Shown piece after piece: positions 17,802-27,631 of a stretch of 64,000 bases of DNA. A program made the translations under genes and the position numbers. The stretch's first letter is position 1, and every line of letters begins with the position of its first letter. Below the pieces are notes generated by a model, which saw nothing but the letters and a program-made list of their open reading frames with translations, had not been told where the DNA came from and made no database searches. The stretch comes from Candidatus Scalindua sp. SCAELEC01 (lineage in GTDB: Bacteria; Planctomycetota; Brocadiia; Brocadiales; Scalinduaceae): NCBI GenBank assembly GCA_004282745.1, contig SHMT01000023.1, forward strand, positions 1 through 64,000. Direction: 5' to 3'.

Positions 17802-20348
17802 TTATCCAATCGGTATCTTGCTTAAATGCCAAATTTCATCATTGTACTGGTTGATAGTTCGATCACTTGAGAATTTACCAGACCGTGCAATGTTAAGTAC
17901 GACCTTTTTCGCCCAGGAAGTTTTGTCTCGGTATAATTCTGACAATTTGTCTTGAGCCTCTTTATAGGGTATCAGATCTTTGAGAATGAAATACTTATCC
18001 TCATGGACCAGTGAATCTGCGATCTGTTTGAAAATCTCCTTTTCCTCCGGATCACGAGTCAATTCTTCAGAATACAATTGATCAATGATCCTCTGGATGG
18101 CTTCAACTTTACTGCATTCGTCAGCGGGGTTATATCCGCTCTCTCTTAACTGCTTGACCTCATCTGTTCTCAGGCCGAAAATAAACATATTTTCCTCTCC
18201 GATCTCTTGAGACATTTCGACATTTGCCCCATCCATCGTTCCGATCGTGAGCGCTCCATTTAAGGCGAGCTTCATATTTCCCGTTCCCGAAGCTTCAAGA
18301 CCTGCCGTGGATATCTGTTCACTCACATCAGCCGCCGTCAGGAGTATTTCAGCGAGAGATACATTGTAGTTTTCTAGAAACACGATTTTAATCATACCCT
18401 TAATGTCTTGATCATTATTGATAACGTGTGCAAGGACATTGATAAATTTAATAATCGCTTTTGCCATCTCATATCCTGGAGCAGACTTTGCGGCAAAGAA
18501 GAATGTTCTCGGTATGATTACTTTGCTGGGCTCATCTTTTAACTCATTGTATAGCATGAGAATATGAAGGGCATTCAGTAACTGTCTTTTGTACTCATGC
18601 AGTCTCTTGGCTTGGACATCAAATATTGAATCCTGATCAACTTCTATCCTCTCAACTATGTTACCTTTTCCATCCTTGACTGGATTTTGATGGTATACAT
18701 AGTCCTTTAACCGCTCTTTATTCCGATGTTTAATTTCCATGATCGTGTTCAGAAAAGTGTCGTCATCTGCATAGTGTTCCAGTTTTTCAAGTTCTGATAG
18801 ATCCGTTACCCAGCCGTTACCAATTTTGTCTGTTATCAGACTTGCTAGTTCAGGATTGGACTTCAGTAACCACCTTCTTGGAGTGATACCATTAGTCTTA
18901 CAATTAAATTTCTCAGGAAAGATCTCGTAAAAATCAAGGAGAGTTTCCTCTTTCAGTATTTGGGTATGTAGTTCTGCGACTCCATTGACCGAGTGACTCC
19001 CTACGATAGCCAGATTTGCCATCTTCACCTTGCCATCTTCCACGATAGAGACACGGCGTACACGGTCCATGTCTCCAGAGTATAGCTTCCCTACAAAAAC
19101 ACAGAAGTCATGGTTGATAATTTCGATAATTTCAAAATTTCTTGGAAGGATCTCCTGCATCATTGTGACATCCCAACGCTCTAGTGCCTCACTCAAGACT
19201 GTGTGGTTGGTGTAAGCACAGGTCTTGACGGTAATATCCCATGCCTGGTCCCACTCTATCCCCTCTTGGTCAACGAGGATCCTCATCAACTCTGTGACCA
19301 CTAAGGATGGATGCGTGTCATTGATCTGAATGGCTACTTTCTGGTGGAAATGGTCAAAGGATGGATGTTTTCTCTTAAATGTTCTTATGATGTCCTGTAT
19401 ACTGGCCGATACAAGAATATATTGCTGCTTTAAGCGTAGGCGTTTCCCAGAATCATGGTTATCATTTGGATAGAGAATAGACACCATTGTCAGGTCGTCA
19501 TGAGAGAGGACATTTTTTAAGGCTTTTTCATAATCACCTTGATCAAACGCCTTAATATCAAATAGAGTGTAATCAGGAACGGAGGTGCTCCACAACTTTA
19601 AGGTATTGACGGTATTGTTATTAAAACCAACAATGGGGGTGTCAAAAGGAATTGCCGAAACCGTTTCTCCACCTTCAATATCGCTCTTCTGTTTATTCGT
19701 TAAAGCATCCTCTCTTTTAATGCTCCCTCCAAACGTCACGATTACGACGTCCTCTTCGTGCTGGATTTCCCAGGGGTTTCCATGCTGAAGCCACTGGTCT
19801 GGGTGCTCCACCTGGTATCCATTGAGAATATCTTGACGGAAAATCCCGTAATCGTAACGCAGACCATACCCATGACCGGGCAGTTGTAAAGTTGCGATTG
19901 AATCCAGAAAACATGATGCCAGACGTCCCAAACCACCCGTTCCAAGACCAGCGTCCATCTCCCCGTCCTCTATTTCATTTAAGTTTAAGCCAAGGGTTTT
20001 CAAAAGGTCTTCTACCTCTTCTTGTGCCTGCAGGTTTATCATGTTGTTTGCCAGAAACCTACCAGGTAAGTATTCTGCGGAGAGATAATAGAGTTGTTTT
20101 GCATCTTTTTCCTTATATGTCTGGTTTGTGGTAATCCATTTATCCATTATTTTGTCCCGCAGGGCAAGTGCGAGTGCTTTATAGAGGTGGAGGAAAAGCC
20201 TCTGTTTTACCGCTTCATGCACGGTGGTTACACCCTTTAAGCCAAGCCCCAGGGTATTTTTGAGATGATATTCGACATCCTTCTTAAGGGAATCGGTTGA
20301 GGGAGAACTACTGTTTAAGGGAACATCATTTGGGATTTTTTTGTTCAT
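17802..20348 (-). CDS. glgP: glycogen/maltodextrin phosphorylase
   Basis: 848 residues from the ATG at 20348, chosen because GGAG lies six bases upstream; the frame runs 15 codons further. The enzyme releases glucose-1-phosphate from alpha-1,4-glucans with pyridoxal phosphate. Conserved features include LGTGGLGRLASCFLDSIATL near the N-terminus, QINDTHPSLVVTELMRILVD, the sugar-site RITPRRWLL-type stretch (here NGITPRRWLL) and the PLP lysine K693 in EASGTGNMKLALNG. No glycogen synthase or branching gene is in the window. A good sigma-70-like promoter lies about 120 bp upstream. Confidence 0.95.
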   Translation of the reverse strand: MNKKIPNDVPLNSSSPSTDSLKKDVEYHLKNTLGLGLKGVTTVHEAVKQRLFLHLYKALALALRDKIMDKWITTNQTYKEKDAKQLYYLSAEYLPGRFLANNMINLQAQEEVEDLLKTLGLNLNEIEDGEMDAGLGTGGLGRLASCFLDSIATLQLPGHGYGLRYDYGIFRQDILNGYQVEHPDQWLQHGNPWEIQHEEDVVIVTFGGSIKREDALTNKQKSDIEGGETVSAIPFDTPIVGFNNNTVNTLKLWSTSVPDYTLFDIKAFDQGDYEKALKNVLSHDDLTMVSILYPNDNHDSGKRLRLKQQYILVSASIQDIIRTFKRKHPSFDHFHQKVAIQINDTHPSLVVTELMRILVDQEGIEWDQAWDITVKTCAYTNHTVLSEALERWDVTMMQEILPRNFEIIEIINHDFCVFVGKLYSGDMDRVRRVSIVEDGKVKMANLAIVGSHSVNGVAELHTQILKEETLLDFYEIFPEKFNCKTNGITPRRWLLKSNPELASLITDKIGNGWVTDLSELEKLEHYADDDTFLNTIMEIKHRNKERLKDYVYHQNPVKDGKGNIVERIEVDQDSIFDVQAKRLHEYKRQLLNALHILMLYNELKDEPSKVIIPRTFFFAAKSAPGYEMAKAIIKFINVLAHVINNDQDIKGMIKIVFLENYNVSLAEILLTAADVSEQISTAGLEASGTGNMKLALNGALTIGTMDGANVEMSQEIGEENMFIFGLRTDEVKQLRESGYNPADECSKVEAIQRIIDQLYSEELTRDPEEKEIFKQIADSLVHEDKYFILKDLIPYKEAQDKLSELYRDKTSWAKKVVLNIARSGKFSSDRTINQYNDEIWHLSKIPIG

Positions 20349-20467
20349 GCGTACTCCATAAGTTTGGTTTTTTAAATAATCTATCTCATACAAAATAGGT
20401 GGAAAAGAGAGGTATAAAAGTAGTCTACAAACTGTTATCTTAAAACCGACCTTCCTGAAAGATGTAA

Positions 20468-20496
20468 GTTATATGATATAAATATCGTGTCGTCAA
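20468..20496 (-). promoter_or_regulatory. sigma-70-like promoter of glgP
   Basis: On the minus strand: TTGACG (20491-20496), 17-bp spacer, TATAAC (20468-20473). The predicted leader is about 110 nt. Confidence 0.6.
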
Positions 20497-20595
20497 TAAT
20501 TTGTTTGCAAGGTAAGGCATGGCAAAAGCGGGTATTGTCAGCTACAGCAAAAGTTGAAGGGGTTTGTGTCTCCGATTACGGTAAGGTGAAAGCAA

Positions 20596-20614
20596 CGTTT
20601 TCGTTCAAACACTA
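20596..20614 (-). repeat. family B terminus remnant at a stop codon
   Basis: On the minus strand it reads TAGTGTTTGAACGAAAACG, the left end of family B. Its TAG is the stop codon of the cysteine-rich small gene at 20612-20860. Beyond the terminus the sequence no longer matches the family. Confidence 0.55.
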
Positions 20615-20860
20615 TTTAGATTTCAGTCTTCGTAAGGCCAATTTATAGGTCTCTTCGGCCCAGCATAAATCGAAATGTGCACACTTTTTACACTCTCTCA
20701 GACGGCCTCTCTTTTTCATAAGATCTTTTCCGGAAAGGGAAAGTTCCGGTTTTTTTCGTTCTATCAACAAGCAAAACGGTTCAGCCGTTAAACAGCCATG
20801 CTGGTTATGGCAATTATTGCATATCGATCTCTTCTTCTCTGTTTTTTTTGCCATGTTCAA
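20612..20860 (-). CDS. small cysteine-rich protein, probably metal binding
   Basis: 82 residues, very basic, with two groups of cysteines: CNNCHNQHGC followed by a lone cysteine pair near residues 24 and 30, and CKKCAHFDLC near the C-terminus. The spacing suggests zinc knuckles or an iron-sulphur cluster. I cannot name a family. Either M1 or M3 may be the start. The stop codon falls in a family B terminal repeat, so the reading frame may have been cut or reshaped by insertion. Confidence 0.6.
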   Translation of the reverse strand: MNMAKKTEKKRSICNNCHNQHGCLTAEPFCLLIERKKPELSLSGKDLMKKRGRLRECKKCAHFDLCWAEETYKLALRRLKSK

Positions 20861-21130
20861 TCCAAAAAGAATTTGTCATAAAGTGGTTTCTTAAACAACA
20901 AATGACTCTACCATAAATAGGAGGGGCAGACAATGAGAAAAGCATGCAGAAGCGGTTCGAACACTTTCGTAATTGTAAGGTAAACGCAGTATTGGTTTAG
21001 TCAGCGAAAGGTGGAGTACTATTTGAACATGAAATTCGTGAGGAGATGCTACCCTACGTATGAAATTATCCGGAAACATTGGAATGGTCTTTCACGTTAT
21101 GGGGGTTAGTGAAGGGTAGCAAATACCAAG

Positions 21131-21751
21131 TTATTTTTGATTTTTCCCTAAACTGTCCAAAATCCCACGGAAATTTCTTGATTCGATGAAACGTATGCCT
21201 AGTTTATCTGCCCAGGTCAGGATCCCCGTATCAGCAGTTACCAGAATAGCATCGAGCTCTTTCGCCAAGAGGATAAGGTCAACATCCTCCGTACTGTCGA
21301 TGATACCTTCTCTTAAGGCAGAACGATACTTTTTTCGTAGATGTGTGATGGTTTCCGGTTCGGTATCTGTCATTACGTTTCTCACCGCTTGCTCCGCAAC
21401 CCTCAAACCCTTATCGATGCGTAGACGGACATCTTCGATGAGTTCGTAGAGCAAAAAGGATGGAACGCTCATTTCGTATTTCTTTGGAGATCTTTGGAAA
21501 ATCTTAACCTGAAGGTCTTTTGGTATTTTATCAATATCTACAAAATTCATGAGTTCACTATGAATTGAGGGTGGCATGTAGAAAGAGGGCCCGTCCATTT
21601 TACTGATTAAGCGCAAAAATTTTCTTAAGGACGCTGTAGGTGACTTTCCAAAGGAATTACTTACATCGACATTCGTGAAGATACTCGTGTCTATAACAAA
21701 TATCTCTTCTTTTAAACTCTTTCTCTTCTTGTTTTTTTTTACTCTATCCAT
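21131..21751 (-). CDS. RNA ligase partner protein (PIN domain, UPF0278-like)
   Basis: 206 residues. The PIN-fold acidic residues are visible: D21 in [11 protein letters not shown]156/D158 in [22 protein letters not shown] and D174 in the same stretch. Overall sequence, including the [15 protein letters not shown] segment, matches the RNA ligase partner family known mainly from archaea and some bacteria, where it is usually encoded beside an ATP-dependent RNA ligase. No ligase gene is adjacent here. PIN proteins are generally metal-dependent ribonucleases; the actual substrate is unknown. A GAGAG precedes the start. Confidence 0.8.
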   Translation of the reverse strand: MDRVKKNKKRKSLKEEIFVIDTSIFTNVDVSNSFGKSPTASLRKFLRLISKMDGPSFYMPPSIHSELMNFVDIDKIPKDLQVKIFQRSPKKYEMSVPSFLLYELIEDVRLRIDKGLRVAEQAVRNVMTDTEPETITHLRKKYRSALREGIIDSTEDVDLILLAKELDAILVTADTGILTWADKLGIRFIESRNFRGILDSLGKNQK

Positions 21752-22057
21752 TATCTCTCATGGAAAAGAAATCGTCAATTTGGGGAATAACATTCGTTTA
21801 TGAGCTGTAAGTATAGTTGTAATAGGTGCTTTCTTCAAGGTTAAAGCCTTTTATTTTATTGGTTATGGTCTCCTTGACACTCTTCCCTGTCGTGTTATAA
21901 TGGAGTTTCAGTATATAAATTTATTATCAATTTCTTATTTCACCCTCAATGTAATAAAAGGTTCCGGTAAAAGGCGTAACCCTGAATGCTCCTGATGAAC
22001 GATGGGGGTAGATAATATGGTAGAATCGTTAGAATTTTTTTATGGGGGCACTGCAAC
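21752..22057. other. divergent intergenic region with strong promoter
   Basis: Separates the RNA ligase partner gene from pcm. It holds the near-consensus promoter at 21874-21901 and a leader of about 150 nt before pcm. A small GGTT...AACC stem is possible in the leader; I see no known riboswitch. Confidence 0.5.
21874..21901 (+). promoter_or_regulatory. near-consensus extended -10 promoter of pcm
   Basis: TTGACA (21874-21879), 16-bp spacer, TATAAT (21896-21901), with the TGT of an extended -10 at 21893-21895. Both hexamers are perfect. It points at pcm, with a leader of about 150 nt. Confidence 0.75.
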
Positions 22058-22834
22058 ATGAAACTGGTGATTATTATAACCGTTGTTGTACTACTTTTTA
22101 GTGTTCTGTTTTGTTGTCTCCCCTTTATGAATGGTATCGGTATGAATGCGATTGTTTTTGCAAAAAAAAGTGTTGAGCAGTTAGAGGAAGAGTATGTACT
22201 TAGGAGAAAGAAGATGGTGAAGTCACAGATAGCGGCCCGAGGTGTGAAAGATAAAGAGGTGCTTGAGGCGATGGAAACAGTACCTCGCCATCTGTTCGTT
22301 CCTGAAGAGTTAAGAGGTTTTAGTTATCGAGATGAACCATTTTCCATTGGGTTAGGGCAAACGATATCTCAACCTTATATCGTAGCACTGATGACGGAGA
22401 TGCTGGAGCTCAATAGTGATGATATTGTACTTGAGATTGGGACTGGTTCCGGGTATCAGGCGGCAGTCTTAGCAACAATTGTACAGAAGGTGTATACAAT
22501 CGAAATAATCGAGGAGTTAGGAATTCAGGCAACGGAGCGGTTAAAGCGCCTTGGATATAGTAATGTGGATGTGAAGATAGCGGATGGTTCATTGGGGTGG
22601 CCAGATAAGTCACCTTTCGATGCCATCATCGTAACGGCAGCAGCAGAAAAAATCCCAAGTGCCTTGATACACCAGTTAAAACGTGGTGGAAGATTGGTAA
22701 TTCCGGTAGATAATGCCTATCTTGGCCAAGATTTGTTAATCGTAGAAAAAGACGATGAAGGAGAGACGGATATAAAAAAAACGATCCCGGTGCGTTTCGT
22801 CCCTCTTGTGAAAGAGAAAGATGGTGTTAAATAG
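22058..22834 (+). CDS. pcm: protein-L-isoaspartate O-methyltransferase, exported form
   Basis: 258 residues. The PCMT domain repairs isoaspartyl residues by SAM-dependent methylation; motif I is IVLEIGTGSGYQAAVL (123-138), preceded by the family block VPRHLFVPEELRGFSYRDEP and LGQTISQPYIVALM. Residues 1-35 are an added signal peptide ending in VFA, so the enzyme should act outside the cytoplasm. A GGGGG about ten bases upstream supports the start. The TAG stop lies at the edge of a family B-like element, so the last codons may have been altered by insertion. Confidence 0.93.
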   Translation: MKLVIIITVVVLLFSVLFCCLPFMNGIGMNAIVFAKKSVEQLEEEYVLRRKKMVKSQIAARGVKDKEVLEAMETVPRHLFVPEELRGFSYRDEPFSIGLGQTISQPYIVALMTEMLELNSDDIVLEIGTGSGYQAAVLATIVQKVYTIEIIEELGIQATERLKRLGYSNVDVKIADGSLGWPDKSPFDAIIVTAAAEKIPSALIHQLKRGGRLVIPVDNAYLGQDLLIVEKDDEGETDIKKTIPVRFVPLVKEKDGVK

Positions 22835-22958
22835 TGGTTGAGCTAAAACTATCCATCTAATTCGTTGCCATACTAATGACGTAATCTCCACGAACATTAA
22901 TATGATCGGGTTTTCAAATCAGCACACCATGTATATTTGCAAGTTTAGTTCAACCACT
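22834..22958. repeat. family B-like element, divergent copy B6
   Basis: Ends GTGGTTGAGCTAAAACT and AGTTTAGTTCAACCACT are inverted repeats, and the left interior CTATCCATCTAATTCGTTGC aligns with the intact copies. The internal palindrome is largely lost, and no target duplication is seen. Confidence 0.65.
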
Positions 22959-23010
22959 ATTTGATGAATCGGTACAAATTGGTACTGGGTCAAGCCCTTC
23001 TGTTTTCTCG

Positions 23011-24201
23011 ATGGTGATGAGCAGCATACAACAATTTGAAGTCGTTATCATTGGTGCGGGGGCAGCGGGCCTTATGTGTGCGCATACGGCTGGTAGGAGA
23101 GGGCGTACAGTCTTGCTTTTGGATCGTGCAGAAAGCGTAGGAGAAAAGATCCAGATATCAGGGGGCGGGCACTGTAATTTTACCAATTTGCTGGTGGGTG
23201 CGGACAACTATTTATCAAATAATCCCCATTTTTGCAAGTCTGCTTTAAAACGTTTTACCCAGTTTGATTTTATTCAGTTGGTTGAAAAGCATAAGATTGG
23301 CTACCATGAGAAAACATTGGGTCAGCTTTTTTGTAATGGAGGCGCAGGCGAGATTGTCAGGCTTTTAGTGGACGAGTGTCTGACCGTAGGGGTAGAGATT
23401 CAGAAGAGATGTGTCGTTAAAAAAATAGAAAAAGAGGGGTATTTCTCTATTACGACAAACCGGGGTAATTATCGGTCAGAATCTCTGGTGATAGCTACGG
23501 GAGGATTATCCATGCTTACAGAGGGGGCTGCCCATCTCGGATATGAGGTGGCGAAACAGTTTGATATTGATATTGTAGCGTGTCAACCTGGTCTCGTTCC
23601 CCTGACACTGAGTACTCAGGTATTGAAGGATATGGAAGGCTTGTCCGGGATATCTGTAGATGTACTGGTTTCCTGCAATGGTCACTCTTTTCATGGATCA
23701 ATGCTCTTTACTCACAATGGTTTGAGTGGCCCCGTGATACTGCAAATTTCAAATTATTGGGGACCGGGAGACGAAATTGTTATCAATTTGCTCCCCGGGT
23801 GTAATATCGGAGAACGTATTGAAAAATGGAAGAGTGAACGGCCAAAAGTTGAGTTGAAAAATCTGATTGGGGAGTTGTTGACCAAGCGTCTTGCCAACCG
23901 ATGGTTAGAACCATCGGTACGGAACAAACCGGTAAATCAGTATAATAGCAGAGAGATCGACGAGATTTTCAATCTTTTTCATAAGTGGCATGTTCTTCCT
24001 GCCGGAACTGAGGGATACCGTAAAGCAGAGGTGACGAGAGGGGGAGTAGATACCAATGAATTATCGTCTAAAACTTTTGAAGCCAAAAGAGTGGGGGGGC
24101 TCTATTTTATCGGTGAAGTGCTCGATGTGACCGGGTGGTTGGGAGGTTATAATCTCCAGTGGGCATGGTCATCAGGATATTGTGCCGGTCAGTATGTGTA
24201 G
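23011..24201 (+). CDS. FAD-dependent oxidoreductase of the HI0933/BaiN family
   Basis: 396 residues. The N-terminal dinucleotide fold is VVIIGAGAAGLMCA near residue 10, followed by LLDRAESVGEKIQISGGGHCNFTN, the signature of the HI0933 flavoproteins. The C-terminal GGYNLQWAWSSGYCAG is also diagnostic. These are soluble flavoproteins; some reduce unsaturated rings, but the role of most members is not known. Start codons at 23011 and 23017 are both plausible. It lies 52 bp downstream of the element that follows pcm and is on the same strand. Confidence 0.88.
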   Translation: MVMSSIQQFEVVIIGAGAAGLMCAHTAGRRGRTVLLLDRAESVGEKIQISGGGHCNFTNLLVGADNYLSNNPHFCKSALKRFTQFDFIQLVEKHKIGYHEKTLGQLFCNGGAGEIVRLLVDECLTVGVEIQKRCVVKKIEKEGYFSITTNRGNYRSESLVIATGGLSMLTEGAAHLGYEVAKQFDIDIVACQPGLVPLTLSTQVLKDMEGLSGISVDVLVSCNGHSFHGSMLFTHNGLSGPVILQISNYWGPGDEIVINLLPGCNIGERIEKWKSERPKVELKNLIGELLTKRLANRWLEPSVRNKPVNQYNSREIDEIFNLFHKWHVLPAGTEGYRKAEVTRGGVDTNELSSKTFEAKRVGGLYFIGEVLDVTGWLGGYNLQWAWSSGYCAGQYV

Positions 24202-24248
24202 TCGTTGAAAAGCTATTTTGTCTATATCATAATCTTGGAGGTGCATAA

Positions 24249-24491
24249 ATGAACATAATACTGTTTCTTGCAATTGGAGCTGTTTCTGGCTGGATTGCGG
24301 GTCTCATTATGAAGGGAAGAGGTTTTGGCTTAATCGGTAATCTTATCGTCGGCATCACTGGTGCTTATATTGGAGGATTTCTTTTTGGATTACTCGGTCT
24401 GACAACGTACGGATTACTTGGCTTATTACTCTCGGCTCTTGCAGGTGCCATAATACTCTTATGGATTATCAGTAGGTTTAAGAAGTCCTGA
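24249..24491 (+). CDS. GlsB/YeaQ/YmgE family membrane protein
   Basis: 80 residues, almost wholly hydrophobic with three membrane segments and many glycines (IGAVSGWIAGLIMKGRGFG, then GNLIVGITGAYIGGFLFGLL). This is the transglycosylase-associated/GlsB family, often induced by stress, with no proven biochemical activity. A GGAGG seven bases upstream supports the start. It precedes the DUF748 gene by 23 bp and is likely co-transcribed with it. Confidence 0.9.
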   Translation: MNIILFLAIGAVSGWIAGLIMKGRGFGLIGNLIVGITGAYIGGFLFGLLGLTTYGLLGLLLSALAGAIILLWIISRFKKS

Positions 24492-24514
24492 ACCCTAAGT
24501 GTTGGAGCTTTTCA

Positions 24515-27500
24515 ATGGGTATTTATTCAATTTACAAAAGTTTATCGGTTCCGAGGAAGTGTGTCGCCATCGCAGCCGCCGTGTTTCTGCTCTATACTAT
24601 TTTGGGTTTTTTTATTGCACCTACAATCGTAAGATCGAACTTAGTGTCAATTTTGACTGAGACATTTGGTCGTCAAGTAGTCGTTGAACAAGTGAGAATT
24701 AATCCATTTGCTCTCTCCTTAACCGTGGGAGATCTTGAAATGAGTGAACCAAATGGAGAGAGATTTTTCCATTTTGACGAGTTGTATGTTAATTTTCAGG
24801 TTTCGTCACTCTTTCATGGTGCATTTACCTTTGCGCAGATCCGCATGGTTGCGCCTGATGGGAAGGTTCAGGTCCTGCCAAATGGACAATTTAATTTTTC
24901 AGACATCATTGCCACACTAGGTACGAGTGTCTCTTCAACCGAACAGAGTGGAGTGTTACCTCCGGTTCTCATATCACAGTTACATGTCGAGCGAGGTCGA
25001 CTTGCATTTAGTGATCTATCACATCAAACCCCTTTCGAAGTAGTTGTGTCTCCAATACAACTTTCGGTAGAGAGCTTTAGTACGAAGGAAGAGAGTGTTG
25101 GTTACTATCGTTTAAGCGCACAGACAAACCAGGGAGAAGGGGTGATGTGTACAGGGGATGTTTCTGTTAACCCTTTGAGTACTCAGGGGACATTTAATCT
25201 CTCTGAATTAAAGACTACTACTGCATGGAAATACATTCAAGATCAGGTTGGTTTCGTAATGTCAGATGGTTTGGTTGACATGGATGGTGGTTACCGTATG
25301 GGGCTCAGTGGTGATACTCTCGAGGTAAAACTTATTGAGGGCACTATGCAACTAGGAGGAATGGTGTTAGTGGAGAAAGGCAATGGCGACGAGTTGCTTT
25401 CTCTCTCTTCTCTTTCCGTAAAAGGTATTGACATTGAACTCGCAAAAATGGAGGCCGAAGTTGACGAAGTGCATGTCAAAGGTCTCAGGGTTCGCGATAG
25501 GCTTGAAAAGGATGGAATGCATTCTCAAAAACTCTTTATTCCTGATAGTGGTAGTGACGGGGGTGCGGGGTTTTTTACGAGTTCAAACAGTGATGCTGAA
25601 AAGGGGCCGGGCTGGCATTTTGCTGTACATGAAGTAAATGTTGAAGCATCTCGCATTTTTATGGAAAATCATACATTACCCGAGATACAGGAGGTAAATC
25701 TTGATCCTGTCACGGTAAATTTGAAAAATCTGAGCAATGAGAAAGGTTCAAAAATGAAACTCTCTCTAGAGCTTGGACTGAATAAAACGGGGGCGCTTCA
25801 TCTGACAGGAGAGGCAGGCATTGACCCTGTTTTTGCCGTTATTCATGCTACCGCCACAAAAGTACCTTTAATATCTTTTCAGCCGACATTGAATGCCTTC
25901 ACAAAGGTCAATATCGTTTCCGGTACCGCAGACCTTGATGGCACCGTTAATTATATGAGTTTGGGAAATGAAGGGCCGGTTGTACGCTATGAAGGTCGTG
26001 CAAAGATTGAGGACTTAAGTATTTCAGACCAAACATTTTCTGAGGATCTGGTTAAATGGGAATCACTATCACTAAACGGAATGGTCTGTAACCTAATGCC
26101 ATATGGATTAAAGATTTCAGACGTTGTTGCCAGTAAACCATACGCTAAGGTAATTATTGGGCAAGATGGTACCATCAATTTATCAACAGTTTTGGCGATG
26201 TCAGAAGGCAAAGGGGGGGAGGAGAAACTCTTCTTATCGAAGGTGTTACCTGCAGAAGTTGACCAGAAGAGAGACGGAGACCTTATTGTAGCTGAAGAGA
26301 CATCCACTTTTGATCTTACCTCTTTTCCCATTAAGGTTGATGAAGTTCGTTTTGAAGATGGATCAGCCGATTTTGCCGACTTCAGCCTGAAACCAAATTT
26401 TGCCACTTACATACACGGCCTAAATGGGACCGTCAAGGGTGTCACTTCAGAGCCGGGAACAAAGGCGGATGTAATACTGACGGGAGAAGTTGACGAGCAT
26501 GCACCCGTAAACATTGCGGGAAAAATAAATCTTTTAAGTGCAAAAAAGTACACAGATTTGTCTGTTGACTTCAAAAATATGGAACTCACTACGGTTACCC
26601 CATACTCTACTAAATTTGCTGGCTATCCAATTGAGAAAGGGAAAATATCGTTAGATTTACATTATAAGCTTACAAAAAATGTACTTGTTGGCGAGAATGT
26701 AATTTTGGTAGATCAGCTTACTCTTGGAGATCGTATTGAGAGTGAAGATGCTATAAAATTACCTATCAAACTTGCGATAGCCTTACTGAAAGATCGTCAT
26801 GGAAGGATTGACATAGACATGCCGGTTCGAGGAGATCTCAATGATCCGAAGTTTAATTACGGTCGTGTTGTCGTGAAGGCGTTCGTGAATCTGGTTACTA
26901 AGATAGTGACATCACCATTTTCTTTCTTGGCGAGACAGGCAGGGGGAGGAGATGAAGACCTTGGATCTGTTGAGTTTGAATATGGTAGATCGGCACTCAG
27001 TGATGGGGAATTGGGGAAACTTGGTAAATTGGCAAAGGCAGTCTACGAGCGACCTTTGCTTATGCTTGAGATTAAGGCATCCGCAGATACCTTGAATGAC
27101 CGGAAAGCACTGGCAGAGCGTGAATTACACAAGAGAATGTTTCCTGAAGGAGGAAAAAATGTCCTGATTGGTCAGGATAATTCCCACACTCAAGAATTGT
27201 CAATATCAGATGAAGAGTACGGGCGTCTCATCATTGAGATGTATAAGAGCAACTTTGGTCATCATCCAGAGAAGCTTTTTGGAAGTGATGGGGTGGAAAT
27301 AATGAAAAATGAGAGTGGTGACCAGAACGCTCAACCCGGAATTGTTGATAAGGTTGAGTTGCCGAATGACAAGGCAAAAATGGTTGAATTCGGAGTGATC
27401 ATAGCGGTAGCCAAGAGACACCTCATCAATAAAATTCTCATTGATGATGCTACGCTGAGAACATTGGCCCAGGAGAGGGCAAAACAGATCAAGAACCACC

Positions 27501-27610
27501 TTATAGAAAAGGGAGTCCCAGATGAACAGATATTTATTTTGGATGTTGAAATCAACGAATCCAAAAATGATGAGAGCATACATACCGCGCTCTCTCTATC
27601 GGCACGATGA
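24515..27610 (+). CDS. large DUF748/AsmA-like envelope protein
   Basis: 1031 residues. A single membrane segment at about 16-37 anchors a long beta-rich periplasmic part. The AsmA-like beginning has IVRSNLVSILTETFGRQVVV and VRINPFALSLTVGDLEMSEP; the DUF748 end has GRIDIDMPVRGDLNDPKFNYG. Proteins of this superfamily are thought to form hydrophobic bridges moving lipids between membranes, or to affect outer-membrane assembly. After the DUF748 core, residues from about 800 form an alpha-helical region rich in charge with an LKIKASADTLNDRKALAE-like run. A GGAG precedes the ATG. Confidence 0.85.
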   Translation: MGIYSIYKSLSVPRKCVAIAAAVFLLYTILGFFIAPTIVRSNLVSILTETFGRQVVVEQVRINPFALSLTVGDLEMSEPNGERFFHFDELYVNFQVSSLFHGAFTFAQIRMVAPDGKVQVLPNGQFNFSDIIATLGTSVSSTEQSGVLPPVLISQLHVERGRLAFSDLSHQTPFEVVVSPIQLSVESFSTKEESVGYYRLSAQTNQGEGVMCTGDVSVNPLSTQGTFNLSELKTTTAWKYIQDQVGFVMSDGLVDMDGGYRMGLSGDTLEVKLIEGTMQLGGMVLVEKGNGDELLSLSSLSVKGIDIELAKMEAEVDEVHVKGLRVRDRLEKDGMHSQKLFIPDSGSDGGAGFFTSSNSDAEKGPGWHFAVHEVNVEASRIFMENHTLPEIQEVNLDPVTVNLKNLSNEKGSKMKLSLELGLNKTGALHLTGEAGIDPVFAVIHATATKVPLISFQPTLNAFTKVNIVSGTADLDGTVNYMSLGNEGPVVRYEGRAKIEDLSISDQTFSEDLVKWESLSLNGMVCNLMPYGLKISDVVASKPYAKVIIGQDGTINLSTVLAMSEGKGGEEKLFLSKVLPAEVDQKRDGDLIVAEETSTFDLTSFPIKVDEVRFEDGSADFADFSLKPNFATYIHGLNGTVKGVTSEPGTKADVILTGEVDEHAPVNIAGKINLLSAKKYTDLSVDFKNMELTTVTPYSTKFAGYPIEKGKISLDLHYKLTKNVLVGENVILVDQLTLGDRIESEDAIKLPIKLAIALLKDRHGRIDIDMPVRGDLNDPKFNYGRVVVKAFVNLVTKIVTSPFSFLARQAGGGDEDLGSVEFEYGRSALSDGELGKLGKLAKAVYERPLLMLEIKASADTLNDRKALAERELHKRMFPEGGKNVLIGQDNSHTQELSISDEEYGRLIIEMYKSNFGHHPEKLFGSDGVEIMKNESGDQNAQPGIVDKVELPNDKAKMVEFGVIIAVAKRHLINKILIDDATLRTLAQERAKQIKNHLIEKGVPDEQIFILDVEINESKNDESIHTALSLSAR

Positions 27611-27631
27611 AATATTTGAGGATGCGCTTGA

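Noticed and set aside
20891-21079. 62-codon minus-strand frame
   Set aside because: No ribosome site, no domain or signal peptide, atypical composition.
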